Part shown: positions 25,405-33,927 of the stretch, in pieces
How positions within the stretch are numbered: the stretch's first letter is position 1
How the letters are laid out: each line of letters opens with the position of its first letter
Origin: Amycolatopsis bullii
Lineage (GTDB): Bacteria > Actinomycetota > Actinomycetes > Mycobacteriales > Pseudonocardiaceae
DNA length: 64,000 nucleotides
Direction of reading: 5' to 3'
NCBI RefSeq assembly: GCF_014654205.1
Contig: NZ_BNAW01000009.1
Coordinates: 124,001-188,000 of the forward strand
Notes under the pieces: generated by a model
Told to the model about the DNA's origin: nothing
Seen by the model: the letters and a program-made list of their open reading frames with translations, nothing else
Databases searched by the model: none
Program-made: the position numbers and the translations under genes

Positions 25405-26883
25405 TCACGGCAGGCCCGCGAGCCCCGCCGACACCGTGTTGGCGAACGCGTACCCCTGCGACGCGTCCCAGTTGATCGACCACGTCATCGCGCCCCGGAT
25501 CGTCGGGTACGTCGTCGACGGCTTGAAGCTGCCGCAGGACGTTCCACGGGCCAGGCAGTTCAGCGCCGACACCGTGTTCGCCGGGGCCTGGTAGCCGCCG
25601 CCCGCGGCCTGCGGGGAGGCCGGGAGGCCGAGGCCGACCTGGTCCGCGCGCAGGCCGCCCTGGAGCTGGATGCAGGCCAGCGCCGTCAGGAAGTCGACCG
25701 TTCCCTGGGAGTACACGTTGCCGTTGCAGCCGTTCATCGAACCCGAGTTGTAGTACTGCATGTTGACGATCGTCAGGATGTCCTTGATGTTCAGCGCCAG
25801 CTGGAAGTAGCCGCCCGCCGTGGACTGCATGTCGATCGTCTGCGGTGCCATCGTGATGACCTTGCCGCCGCCGTTGTAGATGCTGCGCAGCGCCTGGCCC
25901 ATATACGTGGCGTTGATGCCGTTCTCGAGGTCGATGTCGACGCCGTCGAAGCCGTAGTTCGCGATCAGCGACTTGATGCTGTTCGCGAAGTTGTTCGCCG
26001 AGGTCGAGTCGCCGACGCTGATCGTGCCGTTCTGGCCGCCGACCGAGATGATCACCTTCTGGCCGCGGGCCTGTACCGTCTTGACGTCGGCCTTGAACTG
26101 CGCGTCCGTGTAGCCGCCGAGCTGCGAGGACAACCCCGAGTCGAGCGTGAAGCTCACCGCGCCCGGCGTGCCGGTGGCGTCCGCGAAGGACACCGCGATG
26201 ATGTTGTACTTCGTCGGGACGTCGGCGAGCTTCAGCGCCTTGGCGCCGTTGTAGAAGTTCTGCCAGTAACCCGTCAGGACGTGCTTCGGCAGATCACCCT
26301 GAGTGGGCGGCGTCGACGTGGTCGTCGTCGGCGGGGTGGTGGTGGTTGTGGTGGTCGGCGGGGTGGTAGGCGTGGTCGGCGTCGTCGTCGGCGGGGTGCC
26401 GGGACCGTCGAGGCTGACGTCGTCGGCGTAGTACCCCGGCTGGCCGTACCAGCCGTGCAGGTACACCGTCAGCGACGTGCTCGAGCCGGTCGTGAAGCTC
26501 AGCGACAGCTGCTGGTAGCCGCTGGTGCCGGGCGTCCACGTGCTGGTCGTCGCCGAGCCGGAGACGCCGAGGTAGACGTAGCTGCCCTGGACCCACGCGG
26601 ACAGCTTGTACGCCGTGTTCGCCGAGACGGTGAGCGTCTGCGCGCACTGGGCGGTGTCCGACGACGACGGCGTCGCGTTCAGGGCCCGGCTGCCGCTGTG
26701 CACCGGCGAGCCCACCGCGGCCGACGTGCCGGTGCACGTCCAGCCCGTGGTGCCGGCTTCGAAGCCGGGGTTGGCCAGGATGTTCGCCGCCGAAGCACTG
26801 CCGGCGAGCACGAAAGTGACGCCGAGAGACAGCGCCACCACGGAAAGTAAGGAAAGCAGAGCGAAGCGGACCTTGGGGACCAC
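25405..26883 (-). CDS. Secreted chitinase, GH18 with carbohydrate-binding module
   Basis: A 492-residue exported enzyme hydrolysing chitin. Signal peptide 1-32 (cut after AGSASA). A carbohydrate-binding module of the CBM4/9-like type covers about 33-160 (ANPGFEAGTTGW start). A Thr/Pro linker covers 161-195. The GH18 barrel covers about 200-492. The catalytic DxxDxDxE is complete at 313-320 (DGVDIDLE), with the general acid Glu320. GTG 26883 is used because GGAGG lies 6 bases upstream and the signal peptide starts there. A DasR-like site at 26923-26938 predicts control by N-acetylglucosamine metabolism. The enzyme resembles exo-acting Streptomyces ChiC/ChiD types. Confidence 0.94.
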   Translation of the reverse strand: MVPKVRFALLSLLSVVALSLGVTFVLAGSASAANILANPGFEAGTTGWTCTGTSAAVGSPVHSGSRALNATPSSSDTAQCAQTLTVSANTAYKLSAWVQGSYVYLGVSGSATTSTWTPGTSGYQQLSLSFTTGSSTSLTVYLHGWYGQPGYYADDVSLDGPGTPPTTTPTTPTTPPTTTTTTTPPTTTTSTPPTQGDLPKHVLTGYWQNFYNGAKALKLADVPTKYNIIAVSFADATGTPGAVSFTLDSGLSSQLGGYTDAQFKADVKTVQARGQKVIISVGGQNGTISVGDSTSANNFANSIKSLIANYGFDGVDIDLENGINATYMGQALRSIYNGGGKVITMAPQTIDMQSTAGGYFQLALNIKDILTIVNMQYYNSGSMNGCNGNVYSQGTVDFLTALACIQLQGGLRADQVGLGLPASPQAAGGGYQAPANTVSALNCLARGTSCGSFKPSTTYPTIRGAMTWSINWDASQGYAFANTVSAGLAGLP

Positions 26884-26922
26884 GGAGGACCTCCACGACA
26901 CTGGTGAGGCAGGTCACCACAA

Positions 26923-26938
26923 AGTGGACTAGACCAAT
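26923..26938. promoter_or_regulatory. DasR-type operator (dre) upstream of chitinase
   Basis: AGTGGACTAGACCAAT differs at two positions from the 16-bp dre consensus AGTGGTCTAGACCACT of the GntR-family regulator DasR. It lies 40 bp upstream of the chitinase start and 91 bp upstream of tex. DasR represses chitinase and GlcNAc uptake genes until glucosamine-6-phosphate rises. The consensus is established in Streptomyces. Confidence 0.7.
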
Positions 26939-27028
26939 CTGAATGTCAAGCAACCCCATCCGAAAGTCGGGGTGCCCGAAACGGCAGAATGTGACGATCG
27001 GATCCAGGCGAAGCAGGAGCGTGTAGCA

Positions 27029-29401
27029 GTGAGCGTGTCGGTCGAGCAGAAGATCGCCGAAGAACTGGGCGTGCGCGAAGGACAGGTCAAGGCCGCCGTC
27101 GAGCTGCTCGACGGCGGTTCGACCGTGCCGTTCATCGCGCGCTACCGCAAGGAAGTCACCGGCATGCTCGACGACGCGCAGCTGCGCACGCTCGAAGAGC
27201 GGCTGCGCTACCTGCGGGAACTCGACGAGCGCCGGCTCGCCGTGCTCGAGTCGATCCGCAGCCAGGGCAAGCTCGACGAGGCCCTCGAGGCGTCGATCCT
27301 CGCCGCGGACACGAAGTCGCGGCTGGAGGACATCTACCTCCCGTACAAGCCGAAGCGCCGCACGAAGGCCATGATCGCGCGCGAAGCCGGGCTCGAGCCG
27401 CTGGCCGACGGCCTGCTGAACGACCCGAACACGGACCCGCAGGCCGCCGCGGCGGTGTTCGTCGACGCGGACAAGGGCGTGGCGGACGCCCAGGCCGCCC
27501 TCGACGGCGCCCGCGCGATCCTGGTCGAGCGCTTCGCCGAGGACGCCGACCTCATCGGTGAGCTGCGGGAGAAGATGTGGGGCCAGGGCCACCTGGTCGC
27601 CAAGGTCCGCGCCGGCAAGGAGGAGGAAGGCGCGAAGTTCTCCGACTACTTCGACTTCTCCGAGCCGTACACGAAGCTCCCCTCGCACCGGATCCTCGCG
27701 ATGCTGCGCGGCGAGAAGGAGGAGGTCCTCGACCTCACCATGGCGCCGGACGAGCCCACCGACGAGCCGCAGGTCGGGCCGACCGACTACGAGCAGCGCA
27801 TCGCCGCGAAGTTCGGCATCACCCAGCAGGGGCGGCCGGGCGACAAGTGGCTCGGGGACACCGTGCGCTGGGCGTGGCGCACCAAGATCCTCCTGCACCT
27901 GGGCATCGATCTGCGGATGCGGCTGCGCCAGGCGGCCGAGGACGACGCCGTGCGCGTGTTCGCGGCCAACCTGCGCGACCTCCTGCTGGCCGCGCCGGCC
28001 GGCACCCGCGCCACCATGGGCCTCGACCCGGGCTTCCGGACCGGCGTCAAGGTGGCGGTCGTGGACGCGACCGGCAAGGTCGTCGACACCCACGTCATCT
28101 ACCCGCACCAGCCGGCGAACAAGTGGGACCAGTCGATCGCCGAGCTCGCGGCGCTGGCCGCGCGGCACAAGGTCGACCTGATCTCCATCGGCAACGGGAC
28201 GGCGTCGCGCGAGACGGACAAGCTCGCCCAGGAACTGATCAAGAAGCACCCGGAGCTGAAGCTGACGAAGGCGGTCGTGTCCGAGGCGGGCGCTTCGGTG
28301 TACTCGGCGTCGGCGTTCGCTTCGCAGGAACTGCCGAACATGGACGTCTCGCTGCGCGGCGCGGTCTCGATCGCCCGGCGGCTGCAGGACCCCCTGGCCG
28401 AGCTGGTGAAGATCGACCCGAAGTCGATCGGCGTCGGCCAGTACCAGCACGACCTGTCCGAGGTGTCGCTGTCGCGCTCGCTCGACGCGGTGGTCGAGGA
28501 CTGCGTGAACGCGGTCGGCGTGGACGTCAACACGGCGTCGGCCCCGCTGCTGACGCGGGTTTCGGGCATCACGACGGGCCTGGCGGAGAACATCGTGGCC
28601 CACCGCGACACGAACGGGCCGTTCCGCTCCCGGATGGCGCTGAAGGAGGTCGCGCGGCTCGGGCCGAAGGCGTTCGAGCAGTGCGCGGGCTTCCTCCGCA
28701 TCCCCGACGGCGACGACCCGCTCGACTCGTCGGCGGTCCACCCGGAGGCGTACCCGGTGGTCCGGCGGATCCTGTCCAAGACCGGCACCGACATCCGGTC
28801 GCTGATCGGCAACACGCGGACGCTGTCCTCGCTGCGGCCGGCCGAGTTCGTGGACGAGCAGTTCGGTCTCCCGACGGTGACGGACATCCTGGCGGAGCTG
28901 GACAAGCCGGGCCGCGACCCCCGCCCGGCGTTCAAGACGGCGACGTTCGCCGAGGGCGTGGACAAGATCTCGGACCTGAAGCCGGGCATGCGCCTGGAGG
29001 GCGTGGTGACGAACGTGGCGGCGTTCGGCGCGTTCATCGACGTGGGCGTGCACCAAGACGGGCTGGCCCACGTTTCGGCGCTGTCGAAGAACTTCGTGAA
29101 GGACCCGCGGGAGGTCGTCAAACCCGGGGACATCGTGAAGGTGAAGGTCCTGGACGTCGACGTGCCGCGCAAGCGGATCTCACTGACCCTGCGCCTGGAC
29201 GACGAGCCGGGCGCCGGCTCGGGCAACCGCGGTGGTGGCGGCGGTGGCGAGCGCCGGGACCGGGGCCAGGGCGGCCAGGGCCAGCGCCGTGGCGGCGGGG
29301 GCGGCGACCGACGCGGCCAGGGTGGCGGCGGCCGGGATCGCGGCGGCAACGCGAGCGGCTCGATGGCCGACGCGCTGCGACGGGCCGGCTTCGGGAAGTA
29401 A
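27029..29401 (+). CDS. tex: Tex transcription accessory / RNA-binding protein
   Basis: A 790-residue protein. The N-terminal helical Tex domain has [18 protein letters not shown] near 30-47. The YqgF/RNase H-like fold has [19 protein letters not shown] near 330. A helix-hairpin-helix region includes [20 protein letters not shown]. The S1 RNA-binding domain is near 650-720 ([20 protein letters not shown]). A Gly/Arg-rich tail of about 55 residues carries RGG-like repeats, an actinobacterial addition. GTG 27029 is preferred because AGGAGC lies nine bases upstream; the earlier ATG 26972 lacks one. Tex acts in transcript handling and nucleic-acid binding. Confidence 0.93.
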   Translation: MSVSVEQKIAEELGVREGQVKAAVELLDGGSTVPFIARYRKEVTGMLDDAQLRTLEERLRYLRELDERRLAVLESIRSQGKLDEALEASILAADTKSRLEDIYLPYKPKRRTKAMIAREAGLEPLADGLLNDPNTDPQAAAAVFVDADKGVADAQAALDGARAILVERFAEDADLIGELREKMWGQGHLVAKVRAGKEEEGAKFSDYFDFSEPYTKLPSHRILAMLRGEKEEVLDLTMAPDEPTDEPQVGPTDYEQRIAAKFGITQQGRPGDKWLGDTVRWAWRTKILLHLGIDLRMRLRQAAEDDAVRVFAANLRDLLLAAPAGTRATMGLDPGFRTGVKVAVVDATGKVVDTHVIYPHQPANKWDQSIAELAALAARHKVDLISIGNGTASRETDKLAQELIKKHPELKLTKAVVSEAGASVYSASAFASQELPNMDVSLRGAVSIARRLQDPLAELVKIDPKSIGVGQYQHDLSEVSLSRSLDAVVEDCVNAVGVDVNTASAPLLTRVSGITTGLAENIVAHRDTNGPFRSRMALKEVARLGPKAFEQCAGFLRIPDGDDPLDSSAVHPEAYPVVRRILSKTGTDIRSLIGNTRTLSSLRPAEFVDEQFGLPTVTDILAELDKPGRDPRPAFKTATFAEGVDKISDLKPGMRLEGVVTNVAAFGAFIDVGVHQDGLAHVSALSKNFVKDPREVVKPGDIVKVKVLDVDVPRKRISLTLRLDDEPGAGSGNRGGGGGGERRDRGQGGQGQRRGGGGGDRRGQGGGGRDRGGNASGSMADALRRAGFGK

Positions 29402-29414
29402 AAGGCAGGCGGGA

Positions 29415-29441
29415 GGCCGCCCCGGACGAGCCGGGGTGGCC
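29415..29441. terminator. Terminator between tex and the DUF1963 gene
   Basis: GGCCGCCCCGG and CCGGGGTGGCC pair over 11 bp with one G-U pair and a 5-base loop, 13 bases after the tex stop and between convergent genes. Confidence 0.65.
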
Positions 29442-29478
29442 TGCCGGCGGCCGAGGAATCCTCAGCCGCAAGGCACCA

Positions 29479-30345
29479 TCAGCAACACTGCAGGATGCAT
29501 CGCGCGCGGTCGAAACGGCCCGCTTCGAGGTCTTCGGAGCGGATCATCCAATAGAGCATTCCGGCGTCGCCCCACATCATGTCGGCAGCTTCGTCGCTGT
29601 CGATCTGGGCGAGGAACACCCAGCGGGCCGCCTCCTCGATCAGTCGCGGGTCCCGGTAGTCCCCCAGCACTTCCGTCGCGACCTCCTTTTCGACCGCGTT
29701 CTGGATGGGGTCGGCGAACCCGCCGACCTGGTGGTGCGGCCCCTCCGGGTGCAGCTGCCAGACCAGCTGCCCGAACACTCCGGTGCCCATGTGGTTGCCG
29801 GGCAGCAGCACCGTTTTGGCCGCCTCGGCGAGGGTTTCGCCACTCGCGGTCTTCGTCTCGTCGAGCAGGACGTGGTAGTTCCTCGGGGCGGTGGCCTCGA
29901 CCTTGCCGAACAGGTCACGCGCCGGGTAGGGGTCGAGGCCTTCGGGTGCCGCCCGCTCGGTGACCGGAACTCCCGCCGGCACGAAGACCAGCCGGGCGGC
30001 TTCGGCGTCTCCGAACTCCGGGATGTCGTCGGCTTGGCGGCGCTCGGCGTCGAAGTAGAAGAACAGCAGCGTGCCCGCCTCCGGCAGCGGGATGCTGAGG
30101 AACTCCCGCGGCAGCGCGGCGCAGTCCACCGCGGCTACGAAGTCGAGCGGGCCCCGCCCCGGCCACTCGGGCCACCCGACGTCCTCGGGCAGCGCCGGCG
30201 CACCACCGATCCGGCCCACGGGCGGGCCTTCGCCCGCGGACACCAGGCGGATCCCCGGGCGAGCCAGCGCGGTCCACGCGGAAGCCAGCTCCGCGGGCAG
30301 CCGCTCGTGGGCGAGGGTGTCGAGTCGATCTCTCCAAGACGTCAC
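29479..30345 (-). CDS. DUF1963 (YwqG-like) protein
   Basis: A 288-residue soluble protein. The segments IGGAPALPEDVGWPEWPG and TLLFFYFDAERRQADD, the VGGFADPIQ motif and a Cys-rich end (CILQCC) match the DUF1963/YwqG family. Function is unknown. GTG 30345 begins at TSWRDRLDTLAHERLP. The frame extends further upstream through a shadow and was trimmed. It is the last gene of the minus-strand cluster starting at 33692, 32 bp behind the small membrane gene. Confidence 0.8.
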   Translation of the reverse strand: MTSWRDRLDTLAHERLPAELASAWTALARPGIRLVSAGEGPPVGRIGGAPALPEDVGWPEWPGRGPLDFVAAVDCAALPREFLSIPLPEAGTLLFFYFDAERRQADDIPEFGDAEAARLVFVPAGVPVTERAAPEGLDPYPARDLFGKVEATAPRNYHVLLDETKTASGETLAEAAKTVLLPGNHMGTGVFGQLVWQLHPEGPHHQVGGFADPIQNAVEKEVATEVLGDYRDPRLIEEAARWVFLAQIDSDEAADMMWGDAGMLYWMIRSEDLEAGRFDRARCILQCC

Positions 30346-30377
30346 CGGGACATCGTGGTAGGGGGTACCGACAAAAA

Positions 30378-30782
30378 TCAGCGGAGCGCGAGGAGGCCGG
30401 CGGCGAGCAACACGACCGGCACCACCGCGGCCGTCGCGCTGATCAGCCCCATTCCGCCGCGCCAGCCGGCCGCCGACGCGACCATCCGGCGCACCAGCCC
30501 CACCTCCACCACGGCCGTCAGCACGAAGCCGAGGCCGACGCCGAAGATCGCCACCGCGCCGACGACCAGCAGGCCCGACGCGGACGCCGCGCCCAGCGGG
30601 GCCGCGACCTCCCAGCGCACCACGCCCGCGGCCGCCGCCAGCGATGCCAGCAGCAGGACGAACGCCACGAGGAAGCCGCTGCGGGCCGTCGCCGGGTGCG
30701 GGCCGCGCGCGAGGAACCAGAAGCCCGCGTCGAGGGCCAACACCACCACGGCGAGCACCACGAACCCGGGCCGGAAGGTCAT
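30378..30782 (-). CDS. Small four-helix membrane protein, unknown function
   Basis: A 134-residue protein made almost wholly of four hydrophobic segments (about 5-25, 35-55, 62-92, 108-132). I recognise no family motif. ATG 30782 overlaps the hydratase stop by 4 bp (ATGA). Translation coupling indicates it is expressed with the hydratase and acyl-CoA dehydrogenase. Confidence 0.75.
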   Translation of the reverse strand: MTFRPGFVVLAVVVLALDAGFWFLARGPHPATARSGFLVAFVLLLASLAAAAGVVRWEVAAPLGAASASGLLVVGAVAIFGVGLGFVLTAVVEVGLVRRMVASAAGWRGGMGLISATAAVVPVVLLAAGLLALR

Positions 30783-31543
30783 GCGGCGAACCGCACTTCC
30801 ACACTCCCCAGCTCACCGAAGTCCGCCACGACGTGGCCGCCCGCGCGGATCGGGCACGGCGGGGTGGCCGTTCCCGTCGTCACGATGTCGCCCGGGCGGA
30901 GCGCGCGGCCGTGGCGGGGCAGCTCCATCGCCAGCCAGTGCAGCGCCAGCCTCGGGTCGCCCAGCACCAGGCTGCCGCTGCCGCGCGAGTACTCCTCGCC
31001 GTCGGCGTGCAGGACCACCGGGCGGCGGGGCAGGTCGAGCTCGCGCCACCCCGGCACCGGGCGGCCCTCGACGAACCGGCCCGCGCACGCCACGTCGGCC
31101 AGCAGCTGCGGGCCGCCCGCGTGGCGGTGGTCGGTGTAGCGGCTGTCCGGCAGCTCGATCGCCAGGAACATCGTGTCGACCGCGTCGAGCACCGCGGCCA
31201 GTGACGGCGACAGCCCCGGGTCGGCCTTGAGCCGGAAGGCGAACTCCGGTTCGGCGACGCCCATCGTCATCGTGTCGGCCGGCACCGGCTCGCCCTCGAC
31301 GTGGTGGAACCGCTCGAACATCGCGCCCGGCAACGGCCCGGGCACGTCGAGGTACTGCCGCGCGTACGCGGTGGTCGCGGCGATCTTCCAGCCCGACACC
31401 GGTCCGGCCAGCTCGGCGAGCGCCGCCTGCGCCGCCATGCCCTCGGCGAGGTCGGCCGGGCGGACGTCGGCCGGGAGGCCCTCCAGCCGCTTGCCGGTCA
31501 GCCACGCGTCCCAGATCAGCTCCGCCGCCCGCTCTCGGTTCAC
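30779..31543 (-). CDS. 2-keto-4-pentenoate hydratase-like (FAH superfamily)
   Basis: A 254-residue protein of the MhpD/HpcG type. Residues with GWKIAATTAYARQYL (about 51-65), VAEPEFAFRLKADPG (about 95-109) and SLVLGDPRLALHWLAMEL are typical. The C-terminal GDIVTTGTATPPCPIRAG is the FAH-family metal and substrate loop. It would hydrate 2-oxopent-4-enoates in meta-cleavage pathways. No other meta-cleavage gene is visible, so the substrate is uncertain. GTG 31543 overlaps the upstream stop by 4 bp (GTGA). Confidence 0.83.
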   Translation of the reverse strand: MNRERAAELIWDAWLTGKRLEGLPADVRPADLAEGMAAQAALAELAGPVSGWKIAATTAYARQYLDVPGPLPGAMFERFHHVEGEPVPADTMTMGVAEPEFAFRLKADPGLSPSLAAVLDAVDTMFLAIELPDSRYTDHRHAGGPQLLADVACAGRFVEGRPVPGWRELDLPRRPVVLHADGEEYSRGSGSLVLGDPRLALHWLAMELPRHGRALRPGDIVTTGTATPPCPIRAGGHVVADFGELGSVEVRFAA

Positions 31544-31986
31544 GCCCGCGATCTTGCCAACCGGAACACCGGGTGTCGATCGGCTTCCCCGGCGAACGCC
31601 TCGGCCGGGTCGCTCGCCTTCGCGTCGAAGAACGGCGCCGTCACCGGGAGCTTGCCGACGTACGCGCGCAGCACCGGGCCGGCCGTCGCCGCGTCGACCT
31701 CCTCGACCTCCCACGTCTCGGTCGTCTGACCGCGCCGCAGCCGGGCGGTGGCGTCGGCGCGGAGGTTGTACACCCAGCCGACCCGCCCGTACGGCGAAAC
31801 GAGCCACCGCTCGCCGCCGACCTCGATGACGTTGACCGGCGTGGTCCGGTCGGTGCCGCTCTTGCGTCCCCGCGTGGTCAGCAGCCACCCGGTGCTCCCC
31901 GCGATCGGGACACCGCGGTTCAGGAACGCCGTCACCAGGACGTTCACGGCCTTCCGCACGACCCCCAGCCGGTACTTCTTCGCCAT
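31540..31986 (-). CDS. F420-dependent nitroreductase-family protein (DDN-like)
   Basis: A 148-residue protein with the split-barrel fold of deazaflavin-dependent nitroreductases. LLTTRGRKSGTDRTTPVN (about 35-52), GGERWLVSPYG and WVYNLRADATARLRRG are family motifs for binding F420. Such proteins reduce quinones, nitro groups or lipid enones with F420H2. ATG 31986 shares one base with the acyl-CoA dehydrogenase TGA; a GTG three bases earlier is an alternative. The operon context suggests lipid or xenobiotic work. Confidence 0.87.
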   Translation of the reverse strand: MAKKYRLGVVRKAVNVLVTAFLNRGVPIAGSTGWLLTTRGRKSGTDRTTPVNVIEVGGERWLVSPYGRVGWVYNLRADATARLRRGQTTETWEVEEVDAATAGPVLRAYVGKLPVTAPFFDAKASDPAEAFAGEADRHPVFRLARSRA

Positions 31987-33692
31987 CACGGATTCATAGC
32001 GTAGACCCCGGAAAGCGCCCGCACGCGCGCCCAGACGTTCTCGAACCGCCCGGCGTCCACCACCGGCTTGCGCAGCGCGGCCAGCGCGATCGCCTGCTGG
32101 GCCTCGGTCGAGCTCGCCTTGCCGTTGAGGTCCACCGCCGCGACGCTGAAGTCCTGCACCAGCACCGCGAAGATCTGGTCGACGACCTCGTCGTCCAGGC
32201 CGGTGATGCGGGCCTGCTCCAGGACGAGCTGGCCGTACACGATCAGCGTGAACAGCTCGGTCAGCGCGAGCCCGAAGTCGAGGTCGGCCTGCTGCGCCTC
32301 GTCCGGCGCCGCCTCGGTGAGCAGCTTGACCAGGTACCCGGCCTGCTCGGTGAACAGCGCGACGTTCGGGATGTGCGCGGCCTCGGCGTAGGCGGTCTTC
32401 CAGTCGTGGAACCGCACCTTCGACAGGCCGCGCGCCGGGCCCTGGCGGAAGAGGAACTCGTCGTCCGCGGCGTCGGTGCGGGTCGGCACCGGGGCGTACT
32501 CCTGCGGCGCGAAGAGGTAGTTCGGCATGAACTTCGCGATCAGCGCCAGGTTGACGGCGACCGTGCCCTCGAGCTTCGGCAGGCCGTCGATGTCGTTCTT
32601 GGACATCGCCAGGTAGGTGTCGGCCTCGAAGCCCTTGGCCGCCACGACGTCGGCGACCAGGCCGATCACCTTCTGCGCCTCGGTGGTCACCTTCATCTTG
32701 GTGATCGGGTTGAACAGCAGGTAGCGGCGGTCGCCGGGGTTCGCGCTGCGGAAGTAGTCGACGGCGCGGTCGGAGAACAGCTTCATCGCCGTCAGCCGCG
32801 CGTAGGCCTCGACGAACTCGCGGCGGACGTGCGGGAAGTCCGTCACGGGCTTCCCGTAGAGGACGCGGTTGTGCGCGTGCGTGATGGCCTCGTACAGCGA
32901 GTGCGTGGCCATGCCGATGCCGCCGAAGCAGAGGTTGAACTTGCCGATGTTGACGGTGTTCAGCGCGGCGCTGAAGGCCTCGGCGCCGACGTGCAGGATG
33001 TCCTCGGCGCGCACCGGGTAGTCCTCGAGCCGGAACTCGGCGACGTACATCTGCGACGGCACCACGTTCTTCACGACGTGGTAGTTCGGGTGCTCGGAGT
33101 CGGCGTAGAAGAAGACGTACTGGTCCGGGCCTTCGACGCCGTCGATGCGGCCGAAGACCGACACCGTGCGGGCGCAGTTGCCGTTGCCGATGTAGTACTT
33201 GGAGCCGGTGGCGCGGTAGCCGTCGCCGTCCTTGGTGAGCACCATGTCGGACGAGTAGATGTCGGCGCCGTGGTCCTTTTCGGACAGTCCGAACGCGCCG
33301 ACGCCCCCGGCGTCGAGGGCGGCCGCCGCGCGTTCACGTGCCTCCGCGTTACCGCTTTGCCAGACCGGGCCGAGGCCGAGGATGGTGACCTGCCACGGGT
33401 ACCAGTAGTTGAGGCCGTAGAAGCCGAGGATTTCCGACAGCGCGGCGACGCGGCTGGTGTCCCAGCGCTTGTCGGGGTTGCCCCCGGCGTTCGCCGACGG
33501 CGTCAGGAACGTCGAGAACAGGCCTTCCTTGCCCGCGAACTCGATGAAGTCCGCGTAGAAGGTGCGGTTGTGGTAGTCCTCGGTGAGCTTCGCCTTGCCG
33601 CGCTGTTCGAACCAGTCGATGGTGGCGCGCAGCAGGCGCCGCGTCTCGGCGTCGAAGTGCGCCGGGTCGTACTCGCGCGGGTTCAGCAGCAT
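31986..33692 (-). CDS. Acyl-CoA dehydrogenase family protein (large type)
   Basis: A 568-residue flavoprotein, longer than classical 380-residue enzymes and closer to the large mycobacterial FadE or acyl-CoA oxidase types. GAFGLSEKDHGADIYSS (about 132-148) and YRATGSKYYIGNGNCA carry the FAD and substrate motifs. A helical C-terminal extension (about 400-568) ends the chain. A catalytic base cannot be pinned by eye. ATG 33692 has GAGGAGG upstream. It heads an operon of four overlapping genes. A palindrome at 33708-33721 lies in its promoter. Confidence 0.88.
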   Translation of the reverse strand: MLLNPREYDPAHFDAETRRLLRATIDWFEQRGKAKLTEDYHNRTFYADFIEFAGKEGLFSTFLTPSANAGGNPDKRWDTSRVAALSEILGFYGLNYWYPWQVTILGLGPVWQSGNAEARERAAAALDAGGVGAFGLSEKDHGADIYSSDMVLTKDGDGYRATGSKYYIGNGNCARTVSVFGRIDGVEGPDQYVFFYADSEHPNYHVVKNVVPSQMYVAEFRLEDYPVRAEDILHVGAEAFSAALNTVNIGKFNLCFGGIGMATHSLYEAITHAHNRVLYGKPVTDFPHVRREFVEAYARLTAMKLFSDRAVDYFRSANPGDRRYLLFNPITKMKVTTEAQKVIGLVADVVAAKGFEADTYLAMSKNDIDGLPKLEGTVAVNLALIAKFMPNYLFAPQEYAPVPTRTDAADDEFLFRQGPARGLSKVRFHDWKTAYAEAAHIPNVALFTEQAGYLVKLLTEAAPDEAQQADLDFGLALTELFTLIVYGQLVLEQARITGLDDEVVDQIFAVLVQDFSVAAVDLNGKASSTEAQQAIALAALRKPVVDAGRFENVWARVRALSGVYAMNP

Positions 33693-33707
33693 GGTCGTCC
33701 TCCTCGA

Positions 33708-33721
33708 TTACCGACCGGTAA
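33708..33721. promoter_or_regulatory. Perfect palindrome in the acyl-CoA dehydrogenase promoter
   Basis: TTACCG-AC-CGGTAA has perfect 6-bp arms, 16 bp upstream of the start codon and overlapping the ribosome-site side of the promoter. The core ACCG/CGGT resembles sites of TetR regulators of lipid genes. Its spacing (2) differs from the paa sites (6). No regulator gene is adjacent. Confidence 0.55.
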
Positions 33722-33927
33722 CTTAGCAAGGACGCGCGAGTGCGGGCAATCTCACTGGGGGTAGGTCACTGTCGTTGGTACACTGATCTTGCGGGCCGCT
33801 CAGTTCTGCCTCGGTCCGCTGCTGTTGTCGACTACCACGCGCCGCGGCCGTTGACCGGTCTGCGCCGGGCAGGACAACCCTTCTCGACGTTATGGAGACC
33901 AGGGCATTCGCTTGCCCGCACGCACTT

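Noticed and set aside
27577..31230. 1217-residue plus-strand open frame
   Set aside because: It is a frame shadow of tex and of the following minus-strand genes; no motif is present.
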